Assembly: GCA_963703665.1 (NCBI GenBank)
Contig: CAVPFB010000004.1
Location: 248,001 to 312,000, forward strand
Direction of reading: 5' to 3'
DNA length: 64,000 nt
DNA from: AP-15 sp963703665
GTDB taxonomy: Bacteria; Pseudomonadota; Alphaproteobacteria; ATCC43930; CGMCC-115725
Within the stretch, counting starts at the first letter, position 1. Each line of letters opens with the position of its first letter. A program made the position numbers and the translations under genes. Below the pieces are notes generated by a model. That model saw only the letters and a program-made list of their open reading frames with translations, did not search any database and was not told the DNA's origin. Positions 25,867-35,287 of the stretch are shown here, in pieces.

Positions 25867-26670
25867 CTAGCGGCTGAGTTGGGTCAGCGCGTCGCGCATC
25901 GGCTGGCTCGACACCATCAGGATGCCGGAAAATGGCGTGTCGAGATCGAGGATCACGTAGATCACCGAGGCGATCGAAAGCGCCCCCAACAGGATCGTGA
26001 TGTAGGAGAGGATGTTTCTCGGCGCACTCAAGCCAAAGCTGGCAAACACGATCACCAGCCACAGGGTCAGCACCAGATAGAACGGCATCGAGATCGAGCT
26101 GTGCGCTTCTTCGATCAATCGCCAGCGCATCCGCGTCATGCGCTCGAACTGGTTCAGGATGACCGGCGCCAGCCTCCGCTGCATCGGGTTCTGCAGATCG
26201 AGCCGGCGCAGGTCGATCTCTATCGTGGTGAGCATGTCTCCCAAGCTGGTGCTTTCGATCGAGTTGGCGTTGGGGGGCGGCGAAACCTGCCTCGGGTAAT
26301 AGTCCCCGGGCGGCTTCGGCTCCGTCTTCCAGGTCGAGGCGATCGCCGCGGCGGTGTAGCTGCGCAACAGCGCCCGCGCCGTATCGGCCTCGCTGCCGTA
26401 TTGGCGCAGCGACCGGTCGAGCTGGATCAGGTTGATGGCGAAGCTTCGCAAATCGGTGTCGACGGCGTCGAACGAGGCCTTGACCGAGCTGGTCAAGAGG
26501 CCCAGCACCAGGGCGGCAAAGGTCACCAGCATGGTCACCACCAGCCGGATTAGATCGGTCGTCTCCGCGCTGCGGTGGCGCTCGGACAAAAACGGCCGCG
26601 CGACCACGCCGAGAGCGCTTCCGCCGAGCAGAACGAGCAGCAGGATCGCCGAATCCCAAACCTCGCTCAT
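25867..26670 (-). CDS. DUF4239-like (bestrophin-like) membrane protein
   Basis: A 267-residue inner-membrane protein. Four hydrophobic segments are seen: residues 7-25 (AILLLVLLGGSALGVVA), 42-62 (LVVTMLVTFAALVLGLLTSS), and two near the C-terminus (YLVLTLWLVIVFASFGL and ITILLGALSIASVIYVIL). The long middle loop is soluble and helical. The layout and the ALVLGLLTSSVKASFD motif fit the DUF4239 family of bestrophin-like proteins, whose function is unproven. The ATG at 26670 begins MSEVWDSAIL. It is transcribed in the same direction as pgk, 60 bases upstream. Confidence 0.75.
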   Translation of the reverse strand: MSEVWDSAILLLVLLGGSALGVVARPFLSERHRSAETTDLIRLVVTMLVTFAALVLGLLTSSVKASFDAVDTDLRSFAINLIQLDRSLRQYGSEADTARALLRSYTAAAIASTWKTEPKPPGDYYPRQVSPPPNANSIESTSLGDMLTTIEIDLRRLDLQNPMQRRLAPVILNQFERMTRMRWRLIEEAHSSISMPFYLVLTLWLVIVFASFGLSAPRNILSYITILLGALSIASVIYVILDLDTPFSGILMVSSQPMRDALTQLSR

Positions 26671-26709
26671 GACCCCTCTCCCCCGCCGCCGATCTGCGAC
26701 ATCTCCCCA

Positions 26710-26970
26710 CCGGTGACCGGGTTTACCGAGGGCGAGGCCAGCAAGCCGTCCGACAAATTCGTCGGCGGCAAGAGCACGATGGGCAAGGCGACCTGTTCCG
26801 GTCCGTGCACCCCGGTCGGCGACTGGCATCACTACACCTTGATCCTGATCGCGGCCGATCTCGATCCAAAGGCGCTGCAGTCGGGCATGGCCCGCGACAA
26901 GCTGTTCGCCGCCTTGAAGGGGCACACGAAGGGCGCCGCCGGCCTCGTCCTGCGCTTCACCCACCCTTGA
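26710..26970 (+). pseudogene. C-terminal fragment of a YbhB/YbcL (PEBP) protein
   Basis: The plus strand reads PVTGFTEGEASKPSDKFVGG, then GPCTPVGDWHHYTLILIA and ALKGHTKGAAGLVLRFTHP. This is the second half of a phosphatidylethanolamine-binding-like protein of the YbhB/YbcL family, including the conserved GPC-x-P-x-GD-x-HHY and LKGH segments. The first half, with the D-P-D ligand-binding region, is absent; upstream sequence belongs to the divergent membrane gene. The only in-frame ATG (26779) lies inside the domain, so no full product is possible. Confidence 0.7.
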
Positions 26971-27030
26971 GCGAGAGCCCGGCGCGGCGGCAGACGCGCT
27001 GTTCTGCGAGCCGTCGCGACTCGCCGCCGG

Positions 27031-28230
27031 CTACGGGGTGAGTTCCTCGACGCTGTCGTCGGGCAGCCGGCCCTGAGCGCGGTATTGGCCGATCTTTTCC
27101 AAGAGCGGGATGTCCGACACGGCGTAGAGGATCGTGTCGGCGTCGCCGCGGTTGACGTGGCGGCGCCAGGCGAAGCCCGGCACCACGAAGATGTCGTTCG
27201 GCTGCCAATCGATCCGGCCGCCGGCTATCTCGGTCACACCGCTGCCGTCGATGACCTGGTACAGGGTTGCGGCCGTCTCGCGCTTGAACCGGGTGTCCTC
27301 GCCGGGGCGCAGCAGCATCGCGCGGTAGTCGAGGGTCGGAAACACCGCGGCACCGGTCTCTGGGTTCACAAACCGCAGGGTGACGCCCTCGTAGGGGTCG
27401 CCGGCCTCGTCACGCATTCCGTCGAGCGCCGCCTTCACATCGGCGCCGCGGTAATGGAACATCGGCGATGTTGCACGGCCGAAACCGCGGCGGTGCGAGG
27501 CAAACCCCGGCACCAACCCGCCTTGTCCGTAGAGCCGGCGCGAATAGCCGCCGTCATGGGTTGCCGACTGGGCGCGGGCGTTGCCGGCCGTCTCGCCGGG
27601 AAACTCCTCGTCGAGCCACACACAGTCGAGAAACTCCATCAGCGGGAAATCGAGAACGTCGATCCACACCACCGGCTCAGCGCCGTCATTGCCATGGTCG
27701 TGCCAGGTGCCGTTGGGGGTCAGGATCAGGTCGCCGCGCGCCGCGATGCAGCGCTCGCCCTCGATCGTCGTGTAGCCGCCGCTCTCGGAGAGGATGGTCC
27801 GGCTGGCGTTGGGGGTGTGGATGTGGACCGGGGCCACGTCGCCGGGGTTGTAGATCGACACCGCGCAACGCATCGTCGAGGTGACCTGCAGCCGCCCGCC
27901 GAGCCCGGGATTGGTCAACAGGAACTGCTGGCGCTCGGCGAATTCGATCGGCGACACCTCGGCATCTCGGGCGATCGCGGCGATCCGCTCGAGATAGGGG
28001 GCGATCTCGCGCCAACGCCAATGATGGGCGACCGGCTTGAGCTGCGCAGCGCCGACCCGGCCCGAGGCGACCCGGCCGCTAGCATCGAGCCCGGTTTCCC
28101 GGAACCACGGGCGCTGCGCCGGCGCGTTCGCCTGGGTCCGCAGCCAGATGTTGAGCGGCGCCGCCTCGGCATTGAGCCGCTCCATCGCCTCGCGCGCGTC
28201 GATCGTCGGCGCGCCTGCCGCAATCGTCAT
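27031..28230 (-). CDS. Gentisate 1,2-dioxygenase-like bicupin ring-cleavage enzyme
   Basis: A 399-residue two-cupin protein of the gentisate / 1-hydroxy-2-naphthoate dioxygenase group, which opens aromatic rings between a hydroxyl and a carboxyl carbon using Fe(II). The first cupin has the metal motif VAPVHIHTPNASRT near residue 133 (H-x-H) and the third His in TPNGTWHDHGND near 170. The second cupin (ATLYQVIDGSGVTEIAGGR, then FVVPGFAWRRHVN) lacks a full metal set, as usual. The true substrate could be gentisate, salicylate or a related acid. It lies 14 bases after a hypothetical gene on the same strand, close to homogentisate dioxygenase on the other strand. Confidence 0.85.
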   Translation of the reverse strand: MTIAAGAPTIDAREAMERLNAEAAPLNIWLRTQANAPAQRPWFRETGLDASGRVASGRVGAAQLKPVAHHWRWREIAPYLERIAAIARDAEVSPIEFAERQQFLLTNPGLGGRLQVTSTMRCAVSIYNPGDVAPVHIHTPNASRTILSESGGYTTIEGERCIAARGDLILTPNGTWHDHGNDGAEPVVWIDVLDFPLMEFLDCVWLDEEFPGETAGNARAQSATHDGGYSRRLYGQGGLVPGFASHRRGFGRATSPMFHYRGADVKAALDGMRDEAGDPYEGVTLRFVNPETGAAVFPTLDYRAMLLRPGEDTRFKRETAATLYQVIDGSGVTEIAGGRIDWQPNDIFVVPGFAWRRHVNRGDADTILYAVSDIPLLEKIGQYRAQGRLPDDSVEELTP

Positions 28231-28244
28231 GACCCTTCCTCCCG

Positions 28245-28997
28245 CTATGCCAACGCCATTGCCCGCATCAACAGCGCGAGATCGGCGACGAGCCCCGGGT
28301 CGCGTTCGATGGCATACTCGCTGCGTCCGGTTTTGTCCTTTTCGAGAACCATCAGCACGGCCGGGTCGGTGGTCTCGAAGACGCGCAGGTTGCGGCCGTC
28401 GCTTTCGAGTTCCGCGAGCTTGGCCTTGATCGGCAGCGAGGGCAGGCGATCGCAGATGTCGATCAGCTCGATCAGCCCGTCGACCGTGATCCCTGCCTCC
28501 GCGACTGCCTGACGAATTTGGTTAGCCGCCGCCTCCCTGGCTTGCTGTTCGCCCGCCAGCACGCGCGCCTGCTCATCGGCCCGCTTGCGATATTCGGCAT
28601 AATGCGGCGCGATCCGCTGCAAGAAGACCGGGGTCGGCAGTTCGCGGGTATCGACCCAGCTCTTCGCCTTGGTCCAGTTGGTGGCGAGCCAGTCGCGAAT
28701 GCCCGGATCGCGGATCTCTCCAATCCTTTCGGCGCGCAAGGCGGCGGCCCATCTGATCTGGGTCGGCTCTCCGCTCAATTCCGTCCAATTCGTCGGATCC
28801 GGCGGCGCCGCGGCGAGCGGGCGCACCGCCGGTGCAGCGGGGGACGCAGAGGCAAGGCGCTGTTTTGCCAGCTCAAACTGGCGGCGATACTCCTCTTCGA
28901 ACTCCTCGCTGTCCGGGTCGGGCACGAACCCCTGCTTATCCCAGAAAAAGCGGTTGGTTCCTTCGACCGCCTCCTCTCTGACCAGCCTCAGATCCAT
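28245..28997 (-). CDS. Hypothetical protein
   Basis: A 250-residue soluble protein not assigned to a family. It is rich in charged residues, with an N-terminal acidic block (PDPDSEEFEEEYRRQF), a Pro/Ala-rich linker, and a central helical region with many Ala, Arg and Gln (EYRKRADEQARVLAGEQQAR). The C-terminal part alternates short strands and helices (VLMVLEKDKTGRSEYAIER). There is no signal peptide or membrane segment. It is the first gene of a pair with the bicupin dioxygenase (14-base gap). The start at ATG 28997 is the first in frame. Confidence 0.6.
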   Translation of the reverse strand: MDLRLVREEAVEGTNRFFWDKQGFVPDPDSEEFEEEYRRQFELAKQRLASASPAAPAVRPLAAAPPDPTNWTELSGEPTQIRWAAALRAERIGEIRDPGIRDWLATNWTKAKSWVDTRELPTPVFLQRIAPHYAEYRKRADEQARVLAGEQQAREAAANQIRQAVAEAGITVDGLIELIDICDRLPSLPIKAKLAELESDGRNLRVFETTDPAVLMVLEKDKTGRSEYAIERDPGLVADLALLMRAMALA

Positions 28998-29099
28998 CGG
29001 GTCGATCCTTGCTCTTTGCCTTGTTTTCCGACGGTATCATGATCGGCAACGGCGATGCGAGCGATGGCGCTTATCGGCGAGGACCGAGGGAGAGGACAA

Positions 29100-29453
29100 G
29101 TGATCAAGAGCATCGGGCTATTGACCCGCAAGGCTGGCCTAAGCCACGAAGACTTTGTCAAGCATTGGCTCGAGGTGCACGGCCCGTTGGCCCACGCCGT
29201 GCCAGGGGTGAGCCGCTATGTGCAGTCGCACATCCAGGGCGAACGGACCCGGCCCGACATCCGGACGATGGATGTCGAAATCGACGGCATCGCCGAGCTG
29301 TGGTATGATGACCAAGCGGCGATGGAGCGGGCCAACGCCACCCCCGAAGCCAAGCGGCTGCACGATGACGGCGCCATGTTCATCGGCCGGATCAAGAGCT
29401 TTGTCGTCGAGGAGAAGGTAATCATTCCGGTGTCGCCGGAGCGAGCTCCATGA
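29100..29453 (+). CDS. EthD-domain protein
   Basis: A 117-residue dimeric alpha/beta-barrel protein of the EthD family (ferredoxin-like fold, related to muconolactone isomerase-like proteins). Typical segments are IGLLTRKAGLSHEDFVKHWLEVHGPLA at the N-terminus and GIAELWYDDQAAMERA near 65, with RIKSFVVEEK at the end. EthD proteins occur beside oxygenases for ethers and aromatics, but their exact role is not known. A GTG at 29100 is chosen because GGGAGAGG stands eight bases before it; an upstream ATG at 29055 lacks a site. Its stop overlaps the hmgA start by four bases (ATGA), so the two are coupled. Confidence 0.82.
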   Translation: MIKSIGLLTRKAGLSHEDFVKHWLEVHGPLAHAVPGVSRYVQSHIQGERTRPDIRTMDVEIDGIAELWYDDQAAMERANATPEAKRLHDDGAMFIGRIKSFVVEEKVIIPVSPERAP

Positions 29454-30733
29454 CCCGCTATCTTTCCGGTTTCGGCAACGAGCACGCCAGCGAGGCCTTG
29501 CCGGGTGCGCTGCCGCAGGGGCAGAACGCGCCGCAGCGGCATCCGCTCGGGCTCTACACCGAGCAGATCTCGGGAACGCCGTTCACCGCCCCGCGCACCG
29601 AGAACCGGCGGTCCTGGCTCTATCGCATCCGGCCGTCGGCGGCGCACCCGGCCTTTCGCCGCATCGACAACGGCCTCGTGCGAGGCGCGCCGTTCGACGA
29701 GGTGGCGCCACCGCCCAACCGGCTGCGCTGGGACCCGCTCCCGCTTCCCGGCGCGCCCGCCGATTTTGTCGACGGGCTGGCGACGATCGGCGGCAACGGC
29801 GACGCCAGTCTCAATGCCGGGATCGCCATCCACGTCTACTGCGCGACCAAGTCGATGGAGCGCCGCCTCTTTTACGATGCCGACGGCGAGCTGTTGATCG
29901 TTCCGCAGCGGGGACGGCTGAGGCTCAGCACCGAATTCGGCGTGGTCGAGGCCGGTCCCGGCGAAGTCGCGCTGGTTCCGCGCGGGGTGAAGTTCCGCGC
30001 CGAACTGCCCGACGGTCGCGCCCGCGGCTATTTGTGCGAGAATTACGGCCGGCTGTTTCGGCTGCCGGAATTGGGGCCGATCGGCGCCAATGGGCTCGCC
30101 AACCCGCGCGATTTCCTGACTCCCGCCGCCGCGTTCGAGGACCGCGACGAACCCTTCGAGATCGTTGCCAAACTCGCCGGCAACCTGTGGGCGGCGGAAT
30201 TCGACCATTCACCCCTGGACGTCGTCGCCTGGCACGGCAACTACACGCCCTATAAATACGATCTGGCGCGCTTCAACACGTTGGGCACGGTCAGCTTCGA
30301 CCACCCCGACCCGTCGATTTTCACCGTGCTGACCTCGCCCTCCGAGGTGCCGGGCACCGCTAATTGCGACTTTGTGATCTTTCCGCCGCGCTGGCTGGTG
30401 GCCGAGCACACCTTTCGCCCGCCCTGGTATCACCGCAATGTCATGAACGAGTTCATGGGCCTGGTCCACGGCGCCTATGACGCCAAGGCGCGGGGCTTTG
30501 TGCCTGGCGGCATGTCGTTGCACAATTGCATGGCCGCGCACGGCCCCGACGCCGCGACCTATGAACGGGCCAGCACCGCTGAATTAAAGCCGCAGAAGAT
30601 CGCCGATACTCTGGCGTGCATGTTCGAAACGCGGTTTCTGATCCGCCCGACCCGCTTCGCGCTCGAAACCCCGGCCTTGCAGCGCGACTACGATTCCTGC
30701 TGGCAAGGCTTGCCGAAGCTGTTCAAGGGATAA
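29450..30733 (+). CDS. hmgA: Homogentisate 1,2-dioxygenase
   Basis: A 427-residue Fe(II) enzyme that opens homogentisate to maleylacetoacetate in phenylalanine/tyrosine breakdown. The opening YLSGFGNEHASEALPGALP is diagnostic, followed by QNAPQRHPLGLYTEQISGT. The metal ligands are visible in PPWYHRNVMNEFMG (His and Glu) and in SLHNCMAAHGPD (second His). Length and order match the family throughout. Fumarylacetoacetase and maleylacetoacetate isomerase, its usual partners, are not in the window. It is translationally coupled to the EthD gene upstream. Confidence 0.96.
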   Translation: MTRYLSGFGNEHASEALPGALPQGQNAPQRHPLGLYTEQISGTPFTAPRTENRRSWLYRIRPSAAHPAFRRIDNGLVRGAPFDEVAPPPNRLRWDPLPLPGAPADFVDGLATIGGNGDASLNAGIAIHVYCATKSMERRLFYDADGELLIVPQRGRLRLSTEFGVVEAGPGEVALVPRGVKFRAELPDGRARGYLCENYGRLFRLPELGPIGANGLANPRDFLTPAAAFEDRDEPFEIVAKLAGNLWAAEFDHSPLDVVAWHGNYTPYKYDLARFNTLGTVSFDHPDPSIFTVLTSPSEVPGTANCDFVIFPPRWLVAEHTFRPPWYHRNVMNEFMGLVHGAYDAKARGFVPGGMSLHNCMAAHGPDAATYERASTAELKPQKIADTLACMFETRFLIRPTRFALETPALQRDYDSCWQGLPKLFKG

Positions 30734-30781
30734 TGCAGTAATGGCGAAGCACCGCCCCGGCGTGAACCTGCCTCATGCAGT

Positions 30782-32158
30782 TTAGCCCGGCGATGCTTGC
30801 GCGCGGGCAATCTCGGCGGCGGTGACGCGGGCGCGCTGCGCGGCGTCGCGGGCCATCTCGGTGCACAATCCGGTGTACGCGGTGGGGTCGAGCAATGCTT
30901 CGATCGCCTTTTGGTCGAGATGTGCAGTCACCCTCGGGTCGGCGGCGAGCAATTCCACGAACGGCCGGTTTTCGACAAACGCCGCCTGGGCCGCGTCGTA
31001 GACGACGTCGTGCGCGTGCTGGCGGCCGATCGCCGCCCCCAAATTCAGCATCACCGCCTCGGCCATGATCAGCCCGCCGCCGAGATCGAGGTTTTTCCGC
31101 ATGCGCACCGGGTCCAGCCGCAGCCCGCGCATCACCTCCACCAGGCGGGCGAGCATGTCGCCGGTGGCGATCGATGCGCGGGCGTCGGCCGCATCCATCA
31201 TCAGGCTGGTGGTGCGGTCGGCCTCGTGCTCGGTCTGCATCGCCTCGAGCGCCAGCGGGACGCAGGAGCGCACCTCGGCCGCGGCGGCGATGATGTCCTG
31301 GCACAGCTTGGGGTTGCGCTTCTGCGGCATCGTCGAGCTGCCGACCGTGCCGGGCGGTACCGGCTCTTCGACCTCGCCGAACTCGGTCTTCATCAGCGTA
31401 TAGATCTCGCGGCCGATCTTGCCGCAGGTCGCGGCCAGCAGGCCGAGGAGACAGATGTTCTCAGCCAGATGATCGCCGATCGTGCGCGAGGGAACCCGCA
31501 TCGGCAGCATGCCGAGCTCTATGCCGATCCCGGCCTGTACCGCCGGCCCCTGCGCGCCCAACGAGGCGAAGGTGCCCGCACCCCCGCCCAGCATCGCGAC
31601 AAATATCCGCGGCGCCGCCTGCCCGAACCGTTCGACGTGACGGAGCAGCTCGTCGATCCATACCGCGGGCTTGTAGCCGAAGGTCGCCGGCAGCGCGTGC
31701 TGGCCGTGGGTGCGCCCGGCGATCGGCATGTCGGCGCCGCGCTCGGCGAGGTCGGCCATCGCCCGGAGCGCGTCGGCGATCAGGCCCAGAAAGACCCGGT
31801 GCGCCTGGCGCAATACCAAGAGATCGCCGGTCTGGGTGATGTTCTGGGTGGTCGCTCCCCAATGCACCCAGCCGCCATGCGGCTCGCCGGTGACCCGGCC
31901 CAATTCCCAGACCAACGGCACGATGGTGTGGCCGGTGCGGGCAAAGCCTTCGTCGATGCGCGCGCGGTCGAGGAGCTCGAGGTGTGCGGCTCGCGCGATC
32001 GCGGCCGCCGCCTCGCGTGGGATGATGCCGAGCTCGGCCTGCGATTGGGCGAGCGCGGCCTCGACCTCGAGCCATGCCTGCCAGCGGTTCTCCTGGCGAT
32101 AGAGCGCGCGGATGCCGGGATCGGACACGCGCGCCGCGGTCGGCAGTTCGTCGGTCAT
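30782..32158 (-). CDS. Fumarase/aspartase-superfamily lyase (PurB/PcaB-like)
   Basis: A 458-residue all-helical lyase of the family with adenylosuccinate lyase and 3-carboxy-cis,cis-muconate cycloisomerase. The signature loop is GSSTMPQKRNPKLCQD near residue 285, with the catalytic Ser. Other conserved blocks are GWVHWGATTQNITQTGDLL near 100 and AGRTHGQHALPATFG near 150 (general acid region). Being among ring-cleavage genes (pcaHG lies 5 kb away), it may be the protocatechuate-branch cycloisomerase PcaB, but sequence alone does not exclude another argininosuccinate- or adenylosuccinate-type reaction. ATG 32158 has GAGGAG just upstream. Confidence 0.82.
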   Translation of the reverse strand: MTDELPTAARVSDPGIRALYRQENRWQAWLEVEAALAQSQAELGIIPREAAAAIARAAHLELLDRARIDEGFARTGHTIVPLVWELGRVTGEPHGGWVHWGATTQNITQTGDLLVLRQAHRVFLGLIADALRAMADLAERGADMPIAGRTHGQHALPATFGYKPAVWIDELLRHVERFGQAAPRIFVAMLGGGAGTFASLGAQGPAVQAGIGIELGMLPMRVPSRTIGDHLAENICLLGLLAATCGKIGREIYTLMKTEFGEVEEPVPPGTVGSSTMPQKRNPKLCQDIIAAAAEVRSCVPLALEAMQTEHEADRTTSLMMDAADARASIATGDMLARLVEVMRGLRLDPVRMRKNLDLGGGLIMAEAVMLNLGAAIGRQHAHDVVYDAAQAAFVENRPFVELLAADPRVTAHLDQKAIEALLDPTAYTGLCTEMARDAAQRARVTAAEIARAQASPG

Positions 32159-32270
32159 TGCGTCTCCTCCGCGCAGCTTTGGGCATCCCGGCCATCGGCG
32201 CTGGTATGACAGAGAGAATGGACGGGCTTGTGAGCAGCGATCCACCGCTGGCTGTTTGGCACGCGAATGC

Positions 32271-33278
32271 TTAGCAGGTTTGAAAGATTTGCTGGATCGC
32301 GGCGATTTCGGTGGTCGTGGTCAACGCCAGCATTAACAGGATGCGGGCTTTTTGCGGGCTGAAATCCTCGCCGGCGACGATACCGCTCTCGCGCAGCCGG
32401 CGGCGCGGGGCGACGCGGCCCGAGAAGGCGCGGCTGCACTGGACGACCACGGTCCCGGCCTTGGCCGCGCGCTCGAACGCGGTGCGCTGCTCGGGCGTTG
32501 GGCTGCCCGGCGCAAATCCGGCCGAGACCAGGCCGCGCGCCCCGGCGGCCACTGCGGCATCGACCAGCACGCCGTCGGCGCCGGCATAGGAATAGATGAT
32601 GTCGACCCGCGGCAGCGGCAAGGCGAGGTCGAGCGCCGCGAACGGAGCCTCGGGCATATGCGCCTGCAGCGGCGCGCGGTAGAAATGCACCCCGTCGCCG
32701 TCGCAATGTCCGAGCGCGCCGAAATCGAGCGAACGGAAGGTCTGCACCCGGTAGGTCGAGGTCTTGACCACATCGCGCGCGGCGTGGATCTCGTCGTTCA
32801 ACACGACGAGCACGCCCTTGCCGCGCGCCTCTCCCGAGCCGGCGACGCGCAGCGCGTTGACCAGGTTCATGCCGGCATCGGTGCCGAGCGCACTCGCCGG
32901 CCGCTGCGCGCCGACCACCACCACCGGCTGCGTCACGCGCAAGGTAAGGTTCAGAAAAAACCCGGTCTCCTCCAGCGTCGCGGTGCCGTGCGGGATCACG
33001 AAACCGGCGATCCCAGGGTCGCCGCTCGCCGTGCGGTGAATCAACGTCCGCAATTCGATCCAGTCCTTGGGGCCGATATCGGTGCTGCCGACCTGGCGAA
33101 AGGTCGTGGGCGCCGGATCGGCCACCAGCCGGGTCTCGGGAAACCGGTCGATCAGCGCTCCGGCGGAGAGCTTCTGCCCGAAATCGGGATAATCGAGCAC
33201 ATCGAGGCTCGAGGCGCCGAGCGAAGAGATCGTGCCGCCGGTGCCGATCACGGCTATGCGAGGAAGGGCGGAGGTCAT
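32271..33278 (-). CDS. L-asparaginase/glutaminase-like protein with catalytic Asp replaced by Ala
   Basis: A 335-residue protein of the type I/II asparaginase family. The nucleophile loop VIGTGGTISSLG is present near residues 10-21, with the catalytic Thr. The second signature is HGTATLEETGFF near 97 where the family has HGTDT; the codon is GCG (Ala), so the Asp of the Thr-Asp-Lys triad is missing. The Lys region is kept (LNDEIHAARDVVKTSTYR). Bacterial relatives with HGTAT may exist, from memory, so this may be a subfamily trait rather than decay. Activity on asparagine is therefore doubtful; another amide is possible. It is transcribed with the lyase gene downstream. Confidence 0.8.
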   Translation of the reverse strand: MTSALPRIAVIGTGGTISSLGASSLDVLDYPDFGQKLSAGALIDRFPETRLVADPAPTTFRQVGSTDIGPKDWIELRTLIHRTASGDPGIAGFVIPHGTATLEETGFFLNLTLRVTQPVVVVGAQRPASALGTDAGMNLVNALRVAGSGEARGKGVLVVLNDEIHAARDVVKTSTYRVQTFRSLDFGALGHCDGDGVHFYRAPLQAHMPEAPFAALDLALPLPRVDIIYSYAGADGVLVDAAVAAGARGLVSAGFAPGSPTPEQRTAFERAAKAGTVVVQCSRAFSGRVAPRRRLRESGIVAGEDFSPQKARILLMLALTTTTEIAAIQQIFQTC

Positions 33279-33475
33279 GGACGCGCTCCACAGCGAGAGT
33301 AACGGATAACCGCAGCACGGGAAGACGCCCGACACAAGACCGCCGGTCGTGCTCGGCGCCGGTCGGTTGGCCGCTTGTCGGGCGGCGCCTTCCGGCGGAC
33401 TGTCTCACCGATATCAACCAGCGTATCCTGACGCGGGAAGATCGTGGCGATCGGCTTTTTGCGGGGGGTAGCAGG

Positions 33476-35200
33476 ATGGCGCGCAAGGAACTGGCGGTCG
33501 ACAGCGTGGCCGAGGCCTATCTGGCGCTGCTCGCCGAACGCGGGGTCGAGTACCTGTTCGCCAACGCCGGCACCGATTTCGCGCCGCTGGTCGAAGCCTT
33601 TGCCAAGGCGGCCCGGACCGGGACGCCGGTTCCCAAGCCGGTCCTCGCCACCCACGAGAATCTGGCGCTGTCGATGGCCCATGGCTGGGCGATGGTGACG
33701 GGCCGGGTCCCGGCGGTCATGGTGCATGTCAGCGTCGGCACCGCCAACGGCGTGTGCGCCGCGTTCAACGCCGCACGCGAGAACGTGCCGATGCTGTTCA
33801 CCGCCGGCCGCTCGCCGTTGACCGAGGTGGGCATGCCGGGCGCGCGCGACGTTTACATCCACTGGGCGCAGGAGATGTTCGACCAGGCCGGGATGGTGCG
33901 CGAGATCGTCAAATGGGATTACGAGCTGAGGAACGGCGAGCAGTTGGAGACCGTGATCGACCGCGCGCTCTCCCTCGCCGCCAGCGCGCCGCAGGGGCCG
34001 GTCTACCTGTCGCTGCCGCGCGAGGTGTTGGCTGCGCCGCTGCCGGGTTTTGCCTATGACGTGCCGACGCGCCGGGTAGCGGCGTCGCCGCCAGGCCCCG
34101 ACCGCGGGGCGATCGACCAGGCGGCGCGCATGCTCGCCGCGGCCGAAAATCCGCTGATCGTCACCGCCAGCGCCGGGCGCGACCCGGCGGCGGTTGCCGC
34201 GCTGTCCGATCTCGCGCGGCGCTTCGCGATCCCGGTCGTGCAGCACCGTCCGCGTCATCTCTCGCTGCCCGCCGACCATCCCTGCCATCTCGGCTACGAC
34301 GCGACCCCCTATCTCGCCGATGCCGACGCGATCCTGGTCCTCGAATGCGACGTGCCCTGGGTCCCGAGCCTCGAGGCGCCGCGCCCGCACTGCAGGATCG
34401 TTCATCTGGGCGTCGATCCGCTGTTCTCACGCTACCCGATCCGCGGCTTTCCCTGCGATCTTGCGGTGACCGCGACCCCGGCGACGGCATTGCCGGAGCT
34501 AACCGCCGCTCTCGGCCGCCATCTCGCCGGGGCGGCTGGCGAGGCCGCCATCGACACGCGGCGGCAGCGGGTCGCCGGGCGGGGGCAAGCGCAGCGCGCC
34601 GGCTGGCAAAAAACCTGCGACAATGTCGCCGGCCTGCGCCCGATCCACATGGCCTGGGCCAGCGCCTGCATCGCCCGCGCCAAGCCCGAGGACGCGATCC
34701 TGGTCAACGAATACACCTTGATGCCCGAGCATTGCGGGGTGAATCTCCCCGGCGGCTATTTCGGGTCGAGCCCGGCCTCGGGCCTCGGCTGGGGCGGGGG
34801 CGCGGCATTGGGCGCCAAGCTCGCCGCACCCGACCGGCTGGTCATCGCCACCTTGGGCGACGGGTCGCACCTGTTCGGCAATCCGGTGGCGGTCCACCAC
34901 GCCTCGGCGGCGCACAATTTGCCGGTGCTGTTCGTCATCATGAACAATTCGATGTGGGGGGCGGTGCGGCGCGCGACGAGTGCCATGTACCCCAAGGGCG
35001 AGGCGATGCGCAGCAACAAGCCGCCGCTCATCGACCTCGATGAATTGCCCGCCTTCGAGCAGGTCTGCGCCGCCGCGGGCGGCTATGGCGAGCGGGTCGA
35101 GGATCCGGCGGTCCTGCCGGCGGCGCTGGCTCGCGCGCTCCATGCGGTCACCGTCGAAAACCGTCAGGCGCTCTTAAACGTCATCTGCCGCGGGGTGTGA
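33476..35200 (+). CDS. Thiamine-diphosphate-dependent enzyme, acetolactate synthase-like
   Basis: A 574-residue TPP enzyme with the three usual domains: an N-terminal Pyr domain with VEYLFANAGTDFAPLVEAF and the catalytic-Glu region ATHENLALSMAHG near 60, a middle domain (NPLIVTASAGRDPAAVAALS), and the C-terminal PP domain with GDGSHLFGNPVAV near 460, followed by LFVIMNNSMWGAV. The Glu in THENLALS is the proton relay that activates TPP. Members of this branch are annotated variously as acetolactate synthase large subunit, benzoylformate decarboxylase or sulfoacetaldehyde enzymes; the substrate here is not decidable. It is a single divergent gene from the asparaginase-like protein. Confidence 0.88.
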   Translation: MARKELAVDSVAEAYLALLAERGVEYLFANAGTDFAPLVEAFAKAARTGTPVPKPVLATHENLALSMAHGWAMVTGRVPAVMVHVSVGTANGVCAAFNAARENVPMLFTAGRSPLTEVGMPGARDVYIHWAQEMFDQAGMVREIVKWDYELRNGEQLETVIDRALSLAASAPQGPVYLSLPREVLAAPLPGFAYDVPTRRVAASPPGPDRGAIDQAARMLAAAENPLIVTASAGRDPAAVAALSDLARRFAIPVVQHRPRHLSLPADHPCHLGYDATPYLADADAILVLECDVPWVPSLEAPRPHCRIVHLGVDPLFSRYPIRGFPCDLAVTATPATALPELTAALGRHLAGAAGEAAIDTRRQRVAGRGQAQRAGWQKTCDNVAGLRPIHMAWASACIARAKPEDAILVNEYTLMPEHCGVNLPGGYFGSSPASGLGWGGGAALGAKLAAPDRLVIATLGDGSHLFGNPVAVHHASAAHNLPVLFVIMNNSMWGAVRRATSAMYPKGEAMRSNKPPLIDLDELPAFEQVCAAAGGYGERVEDPAVLPAALARALHAVTVENRQALLNVICRGV

Positions 35201-35287
35201 CGACCCCTTCGCCGCTGCCGGGCGTGATTTGCCAAGCGCCGCGGGACGCGGGATATTAAGGGTTTGGGGAACAGACGGGGTCACGAC

